A stretch of DNA of 64,000 bases from positions 72,506 to 136,505 of the forward strand of contig JACPDI010000012.1 of the NCBI GenBank assembly GCA_016184105.1, given 5' to 3'. Shown here piece after piece: positions 38,075 through 46,832 of the stretch. The notes beneath the pieces are model-generated. The model worked only from the letters and a program-made list of their open reading frames with translations. It was not told the DNA's origin and searched no databases. Numbering within the stretch: the stretch's first letter is position 1; every line of letters starts with the position of its first letter. The translations under genes and the position numbers were made by a program. Source of the DNA: Acidobacteriota bacterium. Lineage in GTDB: Bacteria > Acidobacteriota > Vicinamibacteria > Vicinamibacterales > 2-12-FULL-66-21.

Positions 38075-39826
38075 ATGACCGTTCGCGCCAGCGATCAGCA
38101 GTTAATCAGCACGCTCTTCGACCTCGGACGCCAGGTGACGTCCGTGCTCGACTTCGACGAGCTGATCCAGCAACTCCCGCAGTTGATCTCCCGTCTCATT
38201 CGCTTCGATGCCTTCACCGTCTACCTGCTGGACGGGAAACGTGGCGAGCTGCGGGAAACAGGCGGCGTCGGATATCCCAAGGGTGACCGACCTTTCACGC
38301 TGAAGATCGGCCAGGGGATCGTCGGCGCCGCGGTGGCGGAACAGCAGCCGATCCTCGTCAACGACGTGCTGTCGGATCCCCGGTACGTCGAAGTCGTTCC
38401 CGGCATCCGCTCCGAGCTGGTGATGCCGCTGATCCACCAGGCGCGGGCGATCGGCGCGCTGAACCTCCTCAGCTCACAGCCGGGGCAGTTTTCCGAAGAG
38501 GACGTCCCGATCGTGAGGCAGTTCGCCGCGCACGTCGCCGTGGCCCTGGCCAACGCGCGCCTGTTCGTGCGCGAGCGCGCGGATGCGGAGGCCTTCGAGA
38601 CGCTGGCCGAGATCGGCAGGGAAGTCGCGGCAGTGCTCGAGGTGGACGAGCTGCTGGCGCGAATCGCGCAGCTGGCCAGGCGGGTGATCGACTACCGGAC
38701 GTTCGGCATCTTGCTGCTCGACGAGCCACGCGGGATCCTGGAGATGAAGCTCGCCGTGCAGTACGGCGAGAAGGTGCAGATTCCCAACGTGAAGCTCGGC
38801 GAGGGCATCACGGGATACGCGGCGCTGCACAAGGAGCCGGTGCTGGTCCCCGACGTCTCCGCGGACCCGCGATACCTCCCGGTCGTCCCGGACGTCCGCT
38901 CCGAGCTGGCGATCCCGCTGCTGCTGAAGGACCGGTGCATCGGCGTGTTCGACCTGGAGAGCCCCGAGCTGGACGCGTTCAGGAAGCGCGATATCGAGAT
39001 TCTGACGCTGCTTGCCAGCCAGGCGGCGGTGGCGATCGACAATGCACGGCTGTACCAGGAGCTCCGCGAAAACGAGGCGCGGATGGAAAAGGAGCTGCGC
39101 TTTGCGCAGCGCGTCCAGACCGCACTCCTGCCGACGGAGCTGCCGAAGAAACTGAAGTCGATTGACGTGGCAGCCGCCTTCGAGCCCGCGCGCGAGCTGG
39201 GTGGTGATTTCCACGACTTCCTCATGCCCGACTCGAACACGCTGGTGGTCGCCGTGGGGGACGTGTCGGGGAAGGGAGTGCCGGCGGCCCTCTACAGCGT
39301 GTTCGCGGCGGAGCTCGTGCGGAGCCGTACGTTCAGGCGCAAGTACCTGCCGGAGCGATCGTCGCCGGCCGGCGTGCTCTCGTCGATCAACACGATCCTG
39401 AACCAGCGACAGCTCGAGGAGTACTACTGCACGCTGTGTTACACGAACATCGACCTGAAACGCCGGGTGGTGACCATCGCCAACTCCGGCCTGCCGTACC
39501 CCGTGCGCTGCACCGCCACGACGTGCGCGCAGATCGAGCTTCCCGGCGTGCCACTCGGGTCGTTTGTCGGGAGCACGTACGACGAGCTGACGCTGCCGCT
39601 CAAGGCGGGCGACACCTACGTGTTCTGCTCTGACGGCATCTTCGAGGCGTTCGACGTGAATGGGTGTGAATTCGGCGCCCGCCGGCTGCTCCAGGTCATC
39701 GACAAATACCGCGACGCCACCGCGCGCCAGATGGTCGATGCGATCATGGGCGCGACCCGCGACTTCCGCGGGGAGGCGCCCCAGAACGACGACATGACGG
39801 CCGTTGCCATCCGCGTCGCCGCCTAG
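38075..39826 (+). CDS. GAF-GAF-SpoIIE (PP2C-type) serine phosphatase
   Basis: About 583 residues. Two GAF domains (about 10-165 and 175-335) carry the paired motifs VNDVLSDPRYVEVVPGIRSELVMPL and VPDVSADPRYLPVVPDVRSELAIPL. A coiled-coil linker leads to a PPM phosphatase: RELGGDFHDFL, VVAVGDVSGKGVPAALYSV and FCSDGIFEAFD. Such RsbU/RsbP-like proteins dephosphorylate anti-anti-sigma factors in response to small ligands or redox state. No anti-sigma partner is in the window. Confidence 0.93.
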   Translation: MTVRASDQQLISTLFDLGRQVTSVLDFDELIQQLPQLISRLIRFDAFTVYLLDGKRGELRETGGVGYPKGDRPFTLKIGQGIVGAAVAEQQPILVNDVLSDPRYVEVVPGIRSELVMPLIHQARAIGALNLLSSQPGQFSEEDVPIVRQFAAHVAVALANARLFVRERADAEAFETLAEIGREVAAVLEVDELLARIAQLARRVIDYRTFGILLLDEPRGILEMKLAVQYGEKVQIPNVKLGEGITGYAALHKEPVLVPDVSADPRYLPVVPDVRSELAIPLLLKDRCIGVFDLESPELDAFRKRDIEILTLLASQAAVAIDNARLYQELRENEARMEKELRFAQRVQTALLPTELPKKLKSIDVAAAFEPARELGGDFHDFLMPDSNTLVVAVGDVSGKGVPAALYSVFAAELVRSRTFRRKYLPERSSPAGVLSSINTILNQRQLEEYYCTLCYTNIDLKRRVVTIANSGLPYPVRCTATTCAQIELPGVPLGSFVGSTYDELTLPLKAGDTYVFCSDGIFEAFDVNGCEFGARRLLQVIDKYRDATARQMVDAIMGATRDFRGEAPQNDDMTAVAIRVAA

Positions 39827-39859
39827 GTAGAAGATTCTGCGGTTGATACGGCGCGCAGG

Positions 39860-40222
39860 CTAGTAGCCGTACCCGCGCTTGATATCGAGCTTGTGCTGTT
39901 GCAGATGCAGCCCGACGGCGGTACCGCCGAAAGTGGCGAGCTCATTGACCCGCCCCTTGACGCGGACTCGAGCGCCTTTGGTCGGGATGCGACCCCCCTG
40001 CGCGACCACCGTCAGCTCGCCTGAACCGTCGTCGACCTTGTAAAGCCGGTAGGGCAGCAGCGGTACGCCCCATGAGCTGGTGACCACACCCTCCACGCTG
40101 ACGGTCTTGTTGTAATAGCGGCCGGGATTCGCGCGGAGCTCCCCGATTCTCGGCGTTCGCAGCGCGCAGCCGCCGAACGAAATGGCGAGAATGGCGGCGA
40201 GGACGAGTTTCAGGATTCTCAC
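39860..40222 (-). CDS. OB-fold lipoprotein
   Basis: 120 residues from GTG 40222. The N-terminus RILKLVLAAILAISFGGC is a lipoprotein signal with the lipobox Cys at residue 19. The mature part has an OB-fold-like pattern (NKTVSVEGVVTSSWG, VDDGSGELTVVAQGG, ARVRVKGRVNEL). It would be anchored to the inner or outer membrane. A longer frame to 40387 runs through the upstream tandem repeat and is rejected. Specific function unknown. Confidence 0.78.
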   Translation of the reverse strand: MRILKLVLAAILAISFGGCALRTPRIGELRANPGRYYNKTVSVEGVVTSSWGVPLLPYRLYKVDDGSGELTVVAQGGRIPTKGARVRVKGRVNELATFGGTAVGLHLQQHKLDIKRGYGY

Positions 40223-40249
40223 AGCAAACCACCCGAGTACGTTCAAGGC

Positions 40250-40415
40250 CAAGCCTGCCGCCCCGCGTCCGCCGCAAGCCTTGCGCGAAGGCAGAGCCGC
40301 TAAAGCAGGCCACCCAAAAGTTGCAAGCCTGCCGCCCCGCGTCCGCCGCAAGCCTTGCGCGAAGGCAGAGCCGCTAAAGCAGGCCACCCAAAAGTTACAA
40401 GCCTGCCGCCCCGCG
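40250..40415. repeat. 74-bp tandem repeat, 2.2 copies
   Basis: A unit starting CAAGCCTGCCGCCCCGCG recurs at 40250, 40324 and 40398, exactly 74 bases apart. Copies 1 and 2 are essentially identical over the whole unit; copy 3 stops after about 18 bases. Each unit contains complementary-looking AGCCTTGCGCGAAGGC and CTGCC/GGCAG segments able to fold. It lies upstream of the minus-strand lipoprotein and before the PDZ gene. Confidence 0.85.
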
Positions 40416-40654
40416 AGGAGAAGAAATGCCGCGACGGATCGCCAACGCCCGGTGAGTTAAGACGGGATGCGGCGATGCCAGCGCCTGCCTGAGGTTACGC
40501 ACCCCGTTGACCCGTCGCGACTGCTGGCCTCCTCATCAAAAGCTGTGCCTCTGTTTTTCCGAGGATTTCAGCAGGGCCGACGCCTCGTGCGTCCTGCGCC
40601 GGGGACGCCGCTGACCTCCGGAGCGAACGTTTCCCGGCGCGCCAGCGCGAGCCT
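40416..40654. other. Non-coding stretch before the PDZ protein gene
   Basis: No open frame with family similarity or credible ribosome-binding site. The following bases hold an ECF-type promoter; otherwise nothing recognisable is seen. Confidence 0.4.
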
Positions 40655-40684
40655 GGAACAACCTTTTGGAGATCGGGCGCGTCT
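40655..40684 (+). promoter_or_regulatory. Possible ECF sigma promoter of the PDZ protein gene
   Basis: GGAACAACCTTTT (40655-40667) and GCGTCTGA (40679-40686) resemble an extracytoplasmic-function promoter: an AAC(C) -35 core at 40660-40663 and CGTC -10 core at 40680-40683, about 16-17 bases apart. The start site would fall just before the GGAGG ribosome-binding site at 40693. An envelope-stress role suits a secreted PDZ protein. Confidence 0.4.
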
Positions 40685-40706
40685 GATCCCATGGAGGTCA
40701 GAACTC

Positions 40707-41537
40707 ATGCACAGGTGGAGGGTAGCGGCCCGCCTCGTCGCGGCCGTCGCCGTTGTGGCGGCGCTCGCGGCGGTTGCGCCCGGCCTCTACGGGCAGGATC
40801 GCCGGCCATCGCCGCGTGGCGATCGCGCACGTTTCGCCGGGTGGTTCGGCGGGCAGATCGGGATCACGGTGTCTGACGCGGAGTCAACCGGCGGCGTCGT
40901 CGTGGACGAGGTCCGGTCGAACAGTCCCGCGGGGAAAGCCGGTGTCAGGGAAAAGGACGTCATCATCGAATTCGACGGCGAGCGTGTGCGGAGCGCGCGG
41001 CAGTTCGCGCGGCTCGTGGATGAAACGCCCCAAGGGAAGCCGGTCAAGATGGTCCTGCAGCGGAGCGGCCAGCGCACGACGGTCGACGTGACGCCGGAAG
41101 CGCGGGCGTTCGGCCGGGTCATGCCGCTCGAGCGATTCACGATGCCCGAGATGCCCGAGATGCGCAACCTCGAACGGCACCTGGCACTGCCTGAAATCGA
41201 GGTCTACACGTCGCGCCAGGCGCGTCTTGGCGTGCAGCTCGAGGACCTGGAAGATCAGTTCGCCAGCTACTTCGGCGTGAAGCGCGGGGCGCTGGTCACC
41301 AACGTCGCAGACGGCTCGCCGGCGGCACGAGGGGGCCTCAAGGCTGGCGACGTCATCACGAAGATCGCGGACGAGACGGTTGAGAGCACGGGCGATGTGC
41401 GCCGTGAGATCCGGCGGATCGATGACGGCAGGGAGTTCGCGGTCGAGATCGTGCGCGATCGGAAGCCGATGACGCTGAAGGTCAAGCTGGATCCGCGGCC
41501 GGCAGCGCGCCGGCCGGGCACCGTGACCCCGTACTAG
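40707..41537 (+). CDS. Secreted protein with two PDZ domains
   Basis: 276 residues from ATG 40707, with GGAGG well placed. A signal peptide (VAARLVAAVAVVAALAAVAPGLYG) precedes PDZ1 (about 50-130: IGITVSDAESTGGVVVDEV, NSPAGKAGVREKDVIIEFDG) and PDZ2 (about 175-260: LGVQLEDLEDQFASYFGV, GSPAARGGLKAGDVITKIAD). No trypsin-like protease domain is present, so it is a DegP-like PDZ adaptor or sensor rather than a protease. It overlaps the next minus-strand gene by four bases. Confidence 0.88.
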   Translation: MHRWRVAARLVAAVAVVAALAAVAPGLYGQDRRPSPRGDRARFAGWFGGQIGITVSDAESTGGVVVDEVRSNSPAGKAGVREKDVIIEFDGERVRSARQFARLVDETPQGKPVKMVLQRSGQRTTVDVTPEARAFGRVMPLERFTMPEMPEMRNLERHLALPEIEVYTSRQARLGVQLEDLEDQFASYFGVKRGALVTNVADGSPAARGGLKAGDVITKIADETVESTGDVRREIRRIDDGREFAVEIVRDRKPMTLKVKLDPRPAARRPGTVTPY

Positions 41538-42700
41538 TTGGCTTTGGCGCGGGGCGCCGCAGCGGGCGCGGCGCCAACGAGCATCGCGAGCTGCGCCGCC
41601 ATGATGGCGGCCACCGCCCGGACATCCTCGGATTGCTCGCGCTCGTGCCGGACCTCGGCGGCCATCACTCCCGCGCACCCTCCGGGGGTCACGAGCGGCG
41701 CGACGATCGCGCCGCTCGTCAGCACGTCCCCCTTCACCGTGTGCACCTTGCCCTCGCGATAGGCTGCTGCGGTGGCGTTGTCCGCGTCGCCTGGGATCGT
41801 TCCCATCCGCGCCAGCGCGGCCCCGGTGTAGCCGTGCGCCGCGGTCGGGATCAGCTCCCGGCCGTCCGGGTCCGCAATCCACAGAATGATGCCGGACGCG
41901 TCGAGAATTCGCGCGGCGCGGTCGAGCAGGACGTGGATCTCGCGCGGGTCCGTCACCCGCGCCAGGTCGGCGCACAGCGCCGCAGCCGCCGGGAGGTCGA
42001 CGGCCGGAAACGGCGCTCTCGGCGCGTCCAGCGTCAGGGTCAATCCGGACAGGTCGCCAGCCGGTTCCGACGCGACGTCCTGGGCGAAGTCCCCTTTCAC
42101 CGGCCGGGTACCGGCCGCAAACGCGAGGATCAGCATGAAGAAGATCCCCAGGCCGGAGGTGCCCGCGGCCAGCAGTCGCTTCCGCGATTCGATGGCGCCG
42201 GCGAGCCGCGCGCGGTGCGGCAGTTCCGAAGCCCGGGCCGCGTCGAGCTCGGCCGCCACCGCCTGGCTCATTTCGAAGCCATCGGCGAAGATCACGTCCG
42301 ATGCAAGGAGGCGCTGTCCCGACACGGCATAATCACGCGCGCGGCGATCCATCCGCGCGAAATCGTCGAGCGCGACGAGGGCGGCATCGATTCGGGCGCC
42401 GGCTTCGGGCGACTGCGCCTGCTGGCGCAGTGCGGTGAGCCGTACCCTCAGCGAGTCGAGAGACGCCGAGACGCGCGTCGTCCAGTAGTCGGTGCCCTGC
42501 CCGATCGCCACGTACGCCTGCTGCGCGGCGCGGGTGTCGGCGATCGACACGCCGGCCGCACGGGCATCACGCTCGAAGGCCGCCAACTCGTTGTGATGGG
42601 ATGCGAGCGCGCGTTCCGCGCGCAGGTACTGCCAGGCCGCCGCCCCGACCGAGAGGGCGAAGAGAACGGCTACGGTCAGCCGCGCTCCGCGTCTGCTCAT
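41534..42700 (-). CDS. Membrane-anchored GAF-domain sensor protein
   Basis: 388 residues. Membrane helix at 8-25 (LTVAVLFALSVGAAAWQYL), an extracytoplasmic helical region (about 26-165), a second membrane helix near 175 (AGTSGLGIFFMLILAFAAG), then a cytoplasmic GAF-like domain (about 225-370: LLDRAARILDASGIILWIADPDG, GVMAAEVRHE). There is no kinase, cyclase or phosphatase output, so it must act through a partner. It is divergent from the lipid kinase gene. Confidence 0.78.
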   Translation of the reverse strand: MSRRGARLTVAVLFALSVGAAAWQYLRAERALASHHNELAAFERDARAAGVSIADTRAAQQAYVAIGQGTDYWTTRVSASLDSLRVRLTALRQQAQSPEAGARIDAALVALDDFARMDRRARDYAVSGQRLLASDVIFADGFEMSQAVAAELDAARASELPHRARLAGAIESRKRLLAAGTSGLGIFFMLILAFAAGTRPVKGDFAQDVASEPAGDLSGLTLTLDAPRAPFPAVDLPAAAALCADLARVTDPREIHVLLDRAARILDASGIILWIADPDGRELIPTAAHGYTGAALARMGTIPGDADNATAAAYREGKVHTVKGDVLTSGAIVAPLVTPGGCAGVMAAEVRHEREQSEDVRAVAAIMAAQLAMLVGAAPAAAPRAKAN

Positions 42701-42733
42701 GATCGCGCCTCCGGGACGTTACTATAGCACCGC

Positions 42734-43663
42734 GTGAAAGCAGCAGCCCTGATCATCAATCCCATATCCGGAGCGGGCGCCGACACGCACGCGGCCGAAC
42801 GGCGGGCGGCGTTGGCGCGCGAGGTGGCCGGGCGCGCCGGCCGTGCGATCGAGATCGCCGTCACCTCCCGCGCAGGGCACGCCCGCGAGCTGGCCGAAGC
42901 GTTCAAGCGCGCCGGCGCGCCCGTCGTGATCGTGTGGGGCGGAGACGGCACGGTGAACGAGGCTGCGTGTGCCCTTGCTCACTCGGGCGTGCCGCTGGCC
43001 ATCGTCCCGTCCGGCTCGGGGAACGGGCTGGCGACGGAGCTGCGGTTCGCCGTCGATCCCGCGGCGGCGCTCGAGGGGGCGCTCCACGGCAGCGACCGGC
43101 GGGTGGACGCCGGTGAGATGAACGGCCGTCTCTTCGTCAACATCGCGGGCATTGGCTTTGACGGCCATGTCGCCCACCAGTTCCAGCGGCTGCCCAAGGG
43201 CAGGCGCGGCGGCCTGCCGTACCTCATGATCGGCCTGCGATCGGTCTGGCGATACCGCGCCGCGCGCTACACGATCGACGCCGGCGGCGAGCGCTGCGAC
43301 ACGGAGGCCCTGATCGTCGCGTTCGCCAACGGCTGCCAGTACGGGAACAACGCCGTGATCGCGCCGCTTGCCTGCGTGGACGATGGGAAGCTGGAGATGG
43401 TGGTCGTGAAACCGTGGCCGGCCGCGGCAAACTTCGTGCGGCTGCACCACCTGTTCCGGCGGACGGCTCACCGCGCGCCGGGCGTTCTGACGCGGACCGT
43501 GGAACACGCACGCGTCACCAGCGACCATCCCATGGAGATGCACGTGGACGGGGAAATCGTAGAGCCCGCACGCGAAGCGGTCGTGCGCGTTTTACCGCGT
43601 GCCCTCACGCTGCGCAGCCCTGTCAGTACGTCGGCAGGTACGGCTCGAGATACCGCGCGATGA
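42734..43663 (+). CDS. Diacylglycerol kinase-family lipid kinase
   Basis: 309 residues, GTG start. The DAGK catalytic pattern is present: IINPISGAGAD near 7, VIVWGGDGTVNEAACAL near 64 and IVPSGSGNGLATEL near 90. The C-terminal domain contains AGIGFDGHVAHQF and the substrate-side motif MEMHVDGE. It phosphorylates a lipid such as diacylglycerol or undecaprenol-like substrates; the exact lipid cannot be read. Its end overlaps ccdA tail to tail by 41 bases. Confidence 0.9.
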   Translation: MKAAALIINPISGAGADTHAAERRAALAREVAGRAGRAIEIAVTSRAGHARELAEAFKRAGAPVVIVWGGDGTVNEAACALAHSGVPLAIVPSGSGNGLATELRFAVDPAAALEGALHGSDRRVDAGEMNGRLFVNIAGIGFDGHVAHQFQRLPKGRRGGLPYLMIGLRSVWRYRAARYTIDAGGERCDTEALIVAFANGCQYGNNAVIAPLACVDDGKLEMVVVKPWPAAANFVRLHHLFRRTAHRAPGVLTRTVEHARVTSDHPMEMHVDGEIVEPAREAVVRVLPRALTLRSPVSTSAGTARDTAR

Positions 43664-44345
43664 TCGTGAATTGATTCGTGAAGATCAGGACGCCGATCGC
43701 GATGAGGAGCACACCCGAGGCGACTTCGACGGCGTGATAGTGCCTCCGGATGCGCGCGCTCGCGTGGAAGAAGCGATTCATCGCGAGCGCGGTCAGCAGG
43801 AACGGGATGCCCAGGCCCGCCGAGTAGACCGAGAGCAGCTTGACACCATCGCCGATCGTTTCCTGGCGTCCCGCCATCACGAGGATGCCGCCGAGGATCG
43901 GGCCGATGCACGGCGTCCATCCAAAGGCAAACGCGATCCCCACCACCATCGCGCCCAGCAGTCCCGCGGGCTTCCGCTGCGCATGCACGCGCTTCTCGGC
44001 GTCGAGAAAGGGCAGCCGGAACACGCCCATCGTGTGCAGCCCGAAGACGATGATCAGCACGCCGGCAATCTTGCCCAGAAGCGGCAAGCGGCTCATGAGG
44101 AACTCGCCGACGACGCTGGCCGACGCGCCGAGCGCAATGAACACGAGCGAGAAGCCCGCCACAAACGCCAGCGAGGATGAGAGCAGCTGCCAGCGCGAGC
44201 TGGAGCTCGCCGTTCCGCCGCGGAACTCCTCCATCGACAGCCCGGACACGAACGACAGGTAGCCCGGGATCAAGGGCAGCACGCAGGGGGAAATGAACGA
44301 CAGGAAGCCCCCCACGAACGCGGCGAGGTATGACACTTCAGACAT
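43623..44345 (-). CDS. ccdA: Cytochrome c biogenesis / thiol-disulfide interchange protein CcdA
   Basis: 240 residues with six membrane helices. The redox-active cysteines are in FISPCVLPLIPGYLSF near 20 and GWTPCIGPILGGIL near 150. It carries reducing equivalents from cytoplasmic thioredoxin to periplasmic partners for cytochrome c maturation. It starts three bases after nuoG on the same strand, so the two are probably cotranscribed. Confidence 0.93.
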   Translation of the reverse strand: MSEVSYLAAFVGGFLSFISPCVLPLIPGYLSFVSGLSMEEFRGGTASSSSRWQLLSSSLAFVAGFSLVFIALGASASVVGEFLMSRLPLLGKIAGVLIIVFGLHTMGVFRLPFLDAEKRVHAQRKPAGLLGAMVVGIAFAFGWTPCIGPILGGILVMAGRQETIGDGVKLLSVYSAGLGIPFLLTALAMNRFFHASARIRRHYHAVEVASGVLLIAIGVLIFTNQFTIIARYLEPYLPTY

Positions 44346-44348
44346 GTA

Positions 44349-46127
44349 CTATTCGACGCGTCTCAGGAGGATGAGGTCCGGACGGGACGTCTTTTCCGGC
44401 TCGCCGGCGAATTTCACCGGGAGCAGGTCCTGGAACATGAAATCCCACTTCCACCGTTCCGACGGGTTGGACGCCTGGAGCCACGTCCGCGCCGGGACGG
44501 GACGCGTGAATTCGAGCGTCGCCATGGCGGCATATGCCGGATTCGACGACAGGGCGGAAGCGGCCGCGCCGCGCACGTGCGCCGCGTCCGTGTAGGTGAT
44601 TGTGGACACGCCAAGCGACACCGCGACGTTCACCAGGATCTGCCAGTCTTCCGTCGCGTCGCCCGACGGGAGCAGCACCTGTGAGGCCGCCTGCACGCGT
44701 CCCTGGCCGTTGGTGTAGACGGCATCCTTCTCGACGTAGGCCGCGCCTGGCAGGATGAAGTCCGCCGCCTCGGCCAGCGGCGTCATCGACACACCCTGCA
44801 CAACCAGGAGCGGCAACCGGCCTGAGCGGCGCGCGTCGATGAGCCAGTGCACGTCGCCGATGCTGTGCTCAGGCCCCGGGTCGAGCACGTACACCGCCTT
44901 CACGGCGCCGCTTTCGACCGCGGCGCGCAACGCGCCGGCATCCGGCTGCGCGGCACCGGCGGCGACAAGCCCGAGGTCGCGTGCGCCGTTCACGTTCGGC
45001 GCATCGACGGGGGGGACGGGGAACCGGGTGTTCGCCGGCTGCTGCTTCCGGCTCGACGTCCACGACACGGCGATCGGCGCGCCGCCGAGGGCGGAGGCGA
45101 GCTGCTTCACGAGGAACATTTCCTCGAGAGCGGCGTGGGCCGAGACGAGGAACCCGAGCCTGCCGCCGGACGCGTCGGCCCGCTCGCGCAGCTTCGCGAG
45201 CGCGTCGTGCCAGGCCATCGGCTCGAACGAGTTCGCGGCGCCGCGCACGAACGGCCTGCGGACGCGCTGCTCCCCTTCTACCCAGTGGAAGTTGAACCGG
45301 CCGATGTCGCACATCCAATAGCTGTTCACATCAGGGTTGAAGCGCGGCGTCATCCGGATCAGGCGCGCCCCCTTGGCCCACTCCGGCTTCGCCTTGATCC
45401 AGGCCGTCGTGTTGCAGCCCTTCTCGCACAGCGTGCAGATCGTGTCGACGGCGTGCGGGTTGTCCCACGGCCGCGACTTGAACCGGTAATCGCGCGTGGT
45501 AATCGCGCCTACCGGACAGACATCCATCAGATTCCCGGAGGTGAGCGAGTGCACCCCCTGCTCCTGGAAGGTGGCTATCTCGCTGCCGTTCCCGCGATCG
45601 ATGATGCCGATTTGGGCGTCGCCATCGATCTCGCGCATGTAGCGCACGCACCGCGTGCAGAGAATGCAGCGGTTGCGGTTCAGCATCAGCGTGGGGCCGA
45701 AGTCCACGTCGGCGCGAACCCCCTCGCCGTCGAAGACGCGCCGCGGGAACTCCATCCGGCTGCGGTTGGGGCCGAACGTATACGAGAAGTCCTGGAGCGG
45801 GCACTCGCCCCCCTTGTCGCACACCGGGCAATCAAGAGGATGGTTGATGAGCAGGAACTCGAACACGCTCGCCCGCGCTTCCACGACCTCAGGCGTATCG
45901 GTGTAAACCACCATGCCGTCAGTGCATACCGTCGAGCACGACGTCTGCAGCTTCGGCATCTTCTCCACCTTGACGATGCAGACGCGGCAGGACCCGTCGA
46001 CGCCGAGGCCGGGGTGATAGCAGTAGTAGGGCACCTTGATGCCGTGCTCGATCGCGGCCTGGAGGACGGTCCGGCCCTTTTCCACCGTGATCTGCCGGCC
46101 ATCAATCGTGAGCGTGACGGTTTCCAT
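44349..46127 (-). CDS. nuoG: NADH-quinone oxidoreductase subunit G (NuoG)
   Basis: 592 residues. The [2Fe-2S] ferredoxin domain (KVPYYCYHPGLGVDGSCRVCIVKVE, residues about 31-55), the His/Cys motif (HPLDCPVCDKGGECPLQD, near 96) and two [4Fe-4S] binding stretches (NRCILCTRCVRYMREI; DTICTLCEKGC) are complete. The molybdopterin-like C-terminal half is shortened compared with E. coli NuoG (908). It transfers electrons from NADH within complex I. No other nuo gene is in the window. A minisatellite lies just upstream of its start. Confidence 0.93.
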   Translation of the reverse strand: METVTLTIDGRQITVEKGRTVLQAAIEHGIKVPYYCYHPGLGVDGSCRVCIVKVEKMPKLQTSCSTVCTDGMVVYTDTPEVVEARASVFEFLLINHPLDCPVCDKGGECPLQDFSYTFGPNRSRMEFPRRVFDGEGVRADVDFGPTLMLNRNRCILCTRCVRYMREIDGDAQIGIIDRGNGSEIATFQEQGVHSLTSGNLMDVCPVGAITTRDYRFKSRPWDNPHAVDTICTLCEKGCNTTAWIKAKPEWAKGARLIRMTPRFNPDVNSYWMCDIGRFNFHWVEGEQRVRRPFVRGAANSFEPMAWHDALAKLRERADASGGRLGFLVSAHAALEEMFLVKQLASALGGAPIAVSWTSSRKQQPANTRFPVPPVDAPNVNGARDLGLVAAGAAQPDAGALRAAVESGAVKAVYVLDPGPEHSIGDVHWLIDARRSGRLPLLVVQGVSMTPLAEAADFILPGAAYVEKDAVYTNGQGRVQAASQVLLPSGDATEDWQILVNVAVSLGVSTITYTDAAHVRGAAASALSSNPAYAAMATLEFTRPVPARTWLQASNPSERWKWDFMFQDLLPVKFAGEPEKTSRPDLILLRRVE

Positions 46128-46148
46128 AACCTTGAAATCTTATCAAAG

Positions 46149-46252
46149 ACGGAAGGCGAAGGTTCAAAACGGAAGGTTCTAAACGGTGGGTTCAAAACGG
46201 TCGGTTCTGAACGGAAGGTTCAAAACGGAAGGTTCAAAACGGAAGGTTCAAA
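46149..46252. repeat. 14-bp minisatellite, left array
   Basis: About seven tandem copies of a 14-base unit, consensus ACGGAAGGTTCAAA. The last three copies (46211-46252) are identical; earlier copies vary (GTGGG, TCGG, TTCTAA). The first is lengthened by six bases. The array fills the space upstream of nuoG. Confidence 0.85.
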
Positions 46253-46318
46253 AATAGTGTTCTAAGAGTGGGTGTTACCAAAGTCCACCAGACATCGGGG
46301 ACAGCTCAGCAAGTGCAT

Positions 46319-46648
46319 ATGCCTCGCTTGCTCAAGGCGCTCTTTGTCGCGGGACTCGATTGTCAGGCGGACCGCGCGGCGTGGCGCGCTTGTATGCGAG
46401 CATGCGTCAAGGCCCGGCTCAACGCGTCGATGTGGGCGGCGGTGGGCGGCGGACTAGGATCCGTAAGATATTGCGCCCTGAATGCCACCAGAGCAGGGGC
46501 CACTGGGCCGTACGTCGCCGCCGGCGTGTTCTTTGGATGTGTGTTACTCGGTGCGAGTATGACCGGGGGCACCGCGATCGTCTATCAGTTCGGCGCGCAG
46601 GATTCGTGCGATGCGGCCTCGAACTGCGGGCCTCAACCACCATGTTAG
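46319..46648 (+). CDS. Hypothetical membrane protein in the minisatellite-bounded cassette
   Basis: 109 residues from ATG 46319 (a GTG at 46268 would give 126). The N-terminal part has Cys-rich AAWRACMRACVKARL. Hydrophobic stretches follow (MWAAVGGGLGSV and PYVAAGVFFGCVLLGASMTGG), then a Cys-rich tail (DSCDAASNCGPQPPC). Base composition is less GC-rich than neighbouring genes. No family recognised and no good ribosome-binding site, so it is tentative. Confidence 0.4.
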   Translation: MPRLLKALFVAGLDCQADRAAWRACMRACVKARLNASMWAAVGGGLGSVRYCALNATRAGATGPYVAAGVFFGCVLLGASMTGGTAIVYQFGAQDSCDAASNCGPQPPC

Positions 46649-46661
46649 TGGGAGGGTGGAG

Positions 46662-46832
46662 GTGGCTATTTCGCTTGGTCCGTTTCGCCCGCTAGCTATC
46701 ATCGTAGTGGGGTGCCTGACGTTCCTCCTTTCGATGATCGCCTTCGGCGCGATCGGCATCACGCTTTCTGTATCAGAACCTTCCGGCAGAACCTGTCGTC
46801 TTGAACCCCTCGTCTTGAACCCCCCGTCTTGA
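46662..46832 (+). CDS. Possible small membrane protein in the cassette
   Basis: 56 residues from GTG 46662, preceded by GGAGGGTGGAG. One hydrophobic helix (LAIIVVGCLTFLLSMIAFGAIGI). The C-terminus is encoded by the right-hand minisatellite (EPLVLNPPS), which argues against a conserved protein. Listed because start, ribosome-binding site and membrane helix are coherent; may be spurious. Confidence 0.3.
   Translation: MAISLGPFRPLAIIVVGCLTFLLSMIAFGAIGITLSVSEPSGRTCRLEPLVLNPPS

Noticed and set aside
39860-40387. 175-codon version of the OB-fold lipoprotein
   Set aside because: The added N-terminus is translated tandem repeat; a lipoprotein signal starts cleanly at GTG 40222.
46149-46252. CRISPR array
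   Set aside because: Units are 14 bases in direct tandem with no spacers and no cas genes nearby; this is a minisatellite.
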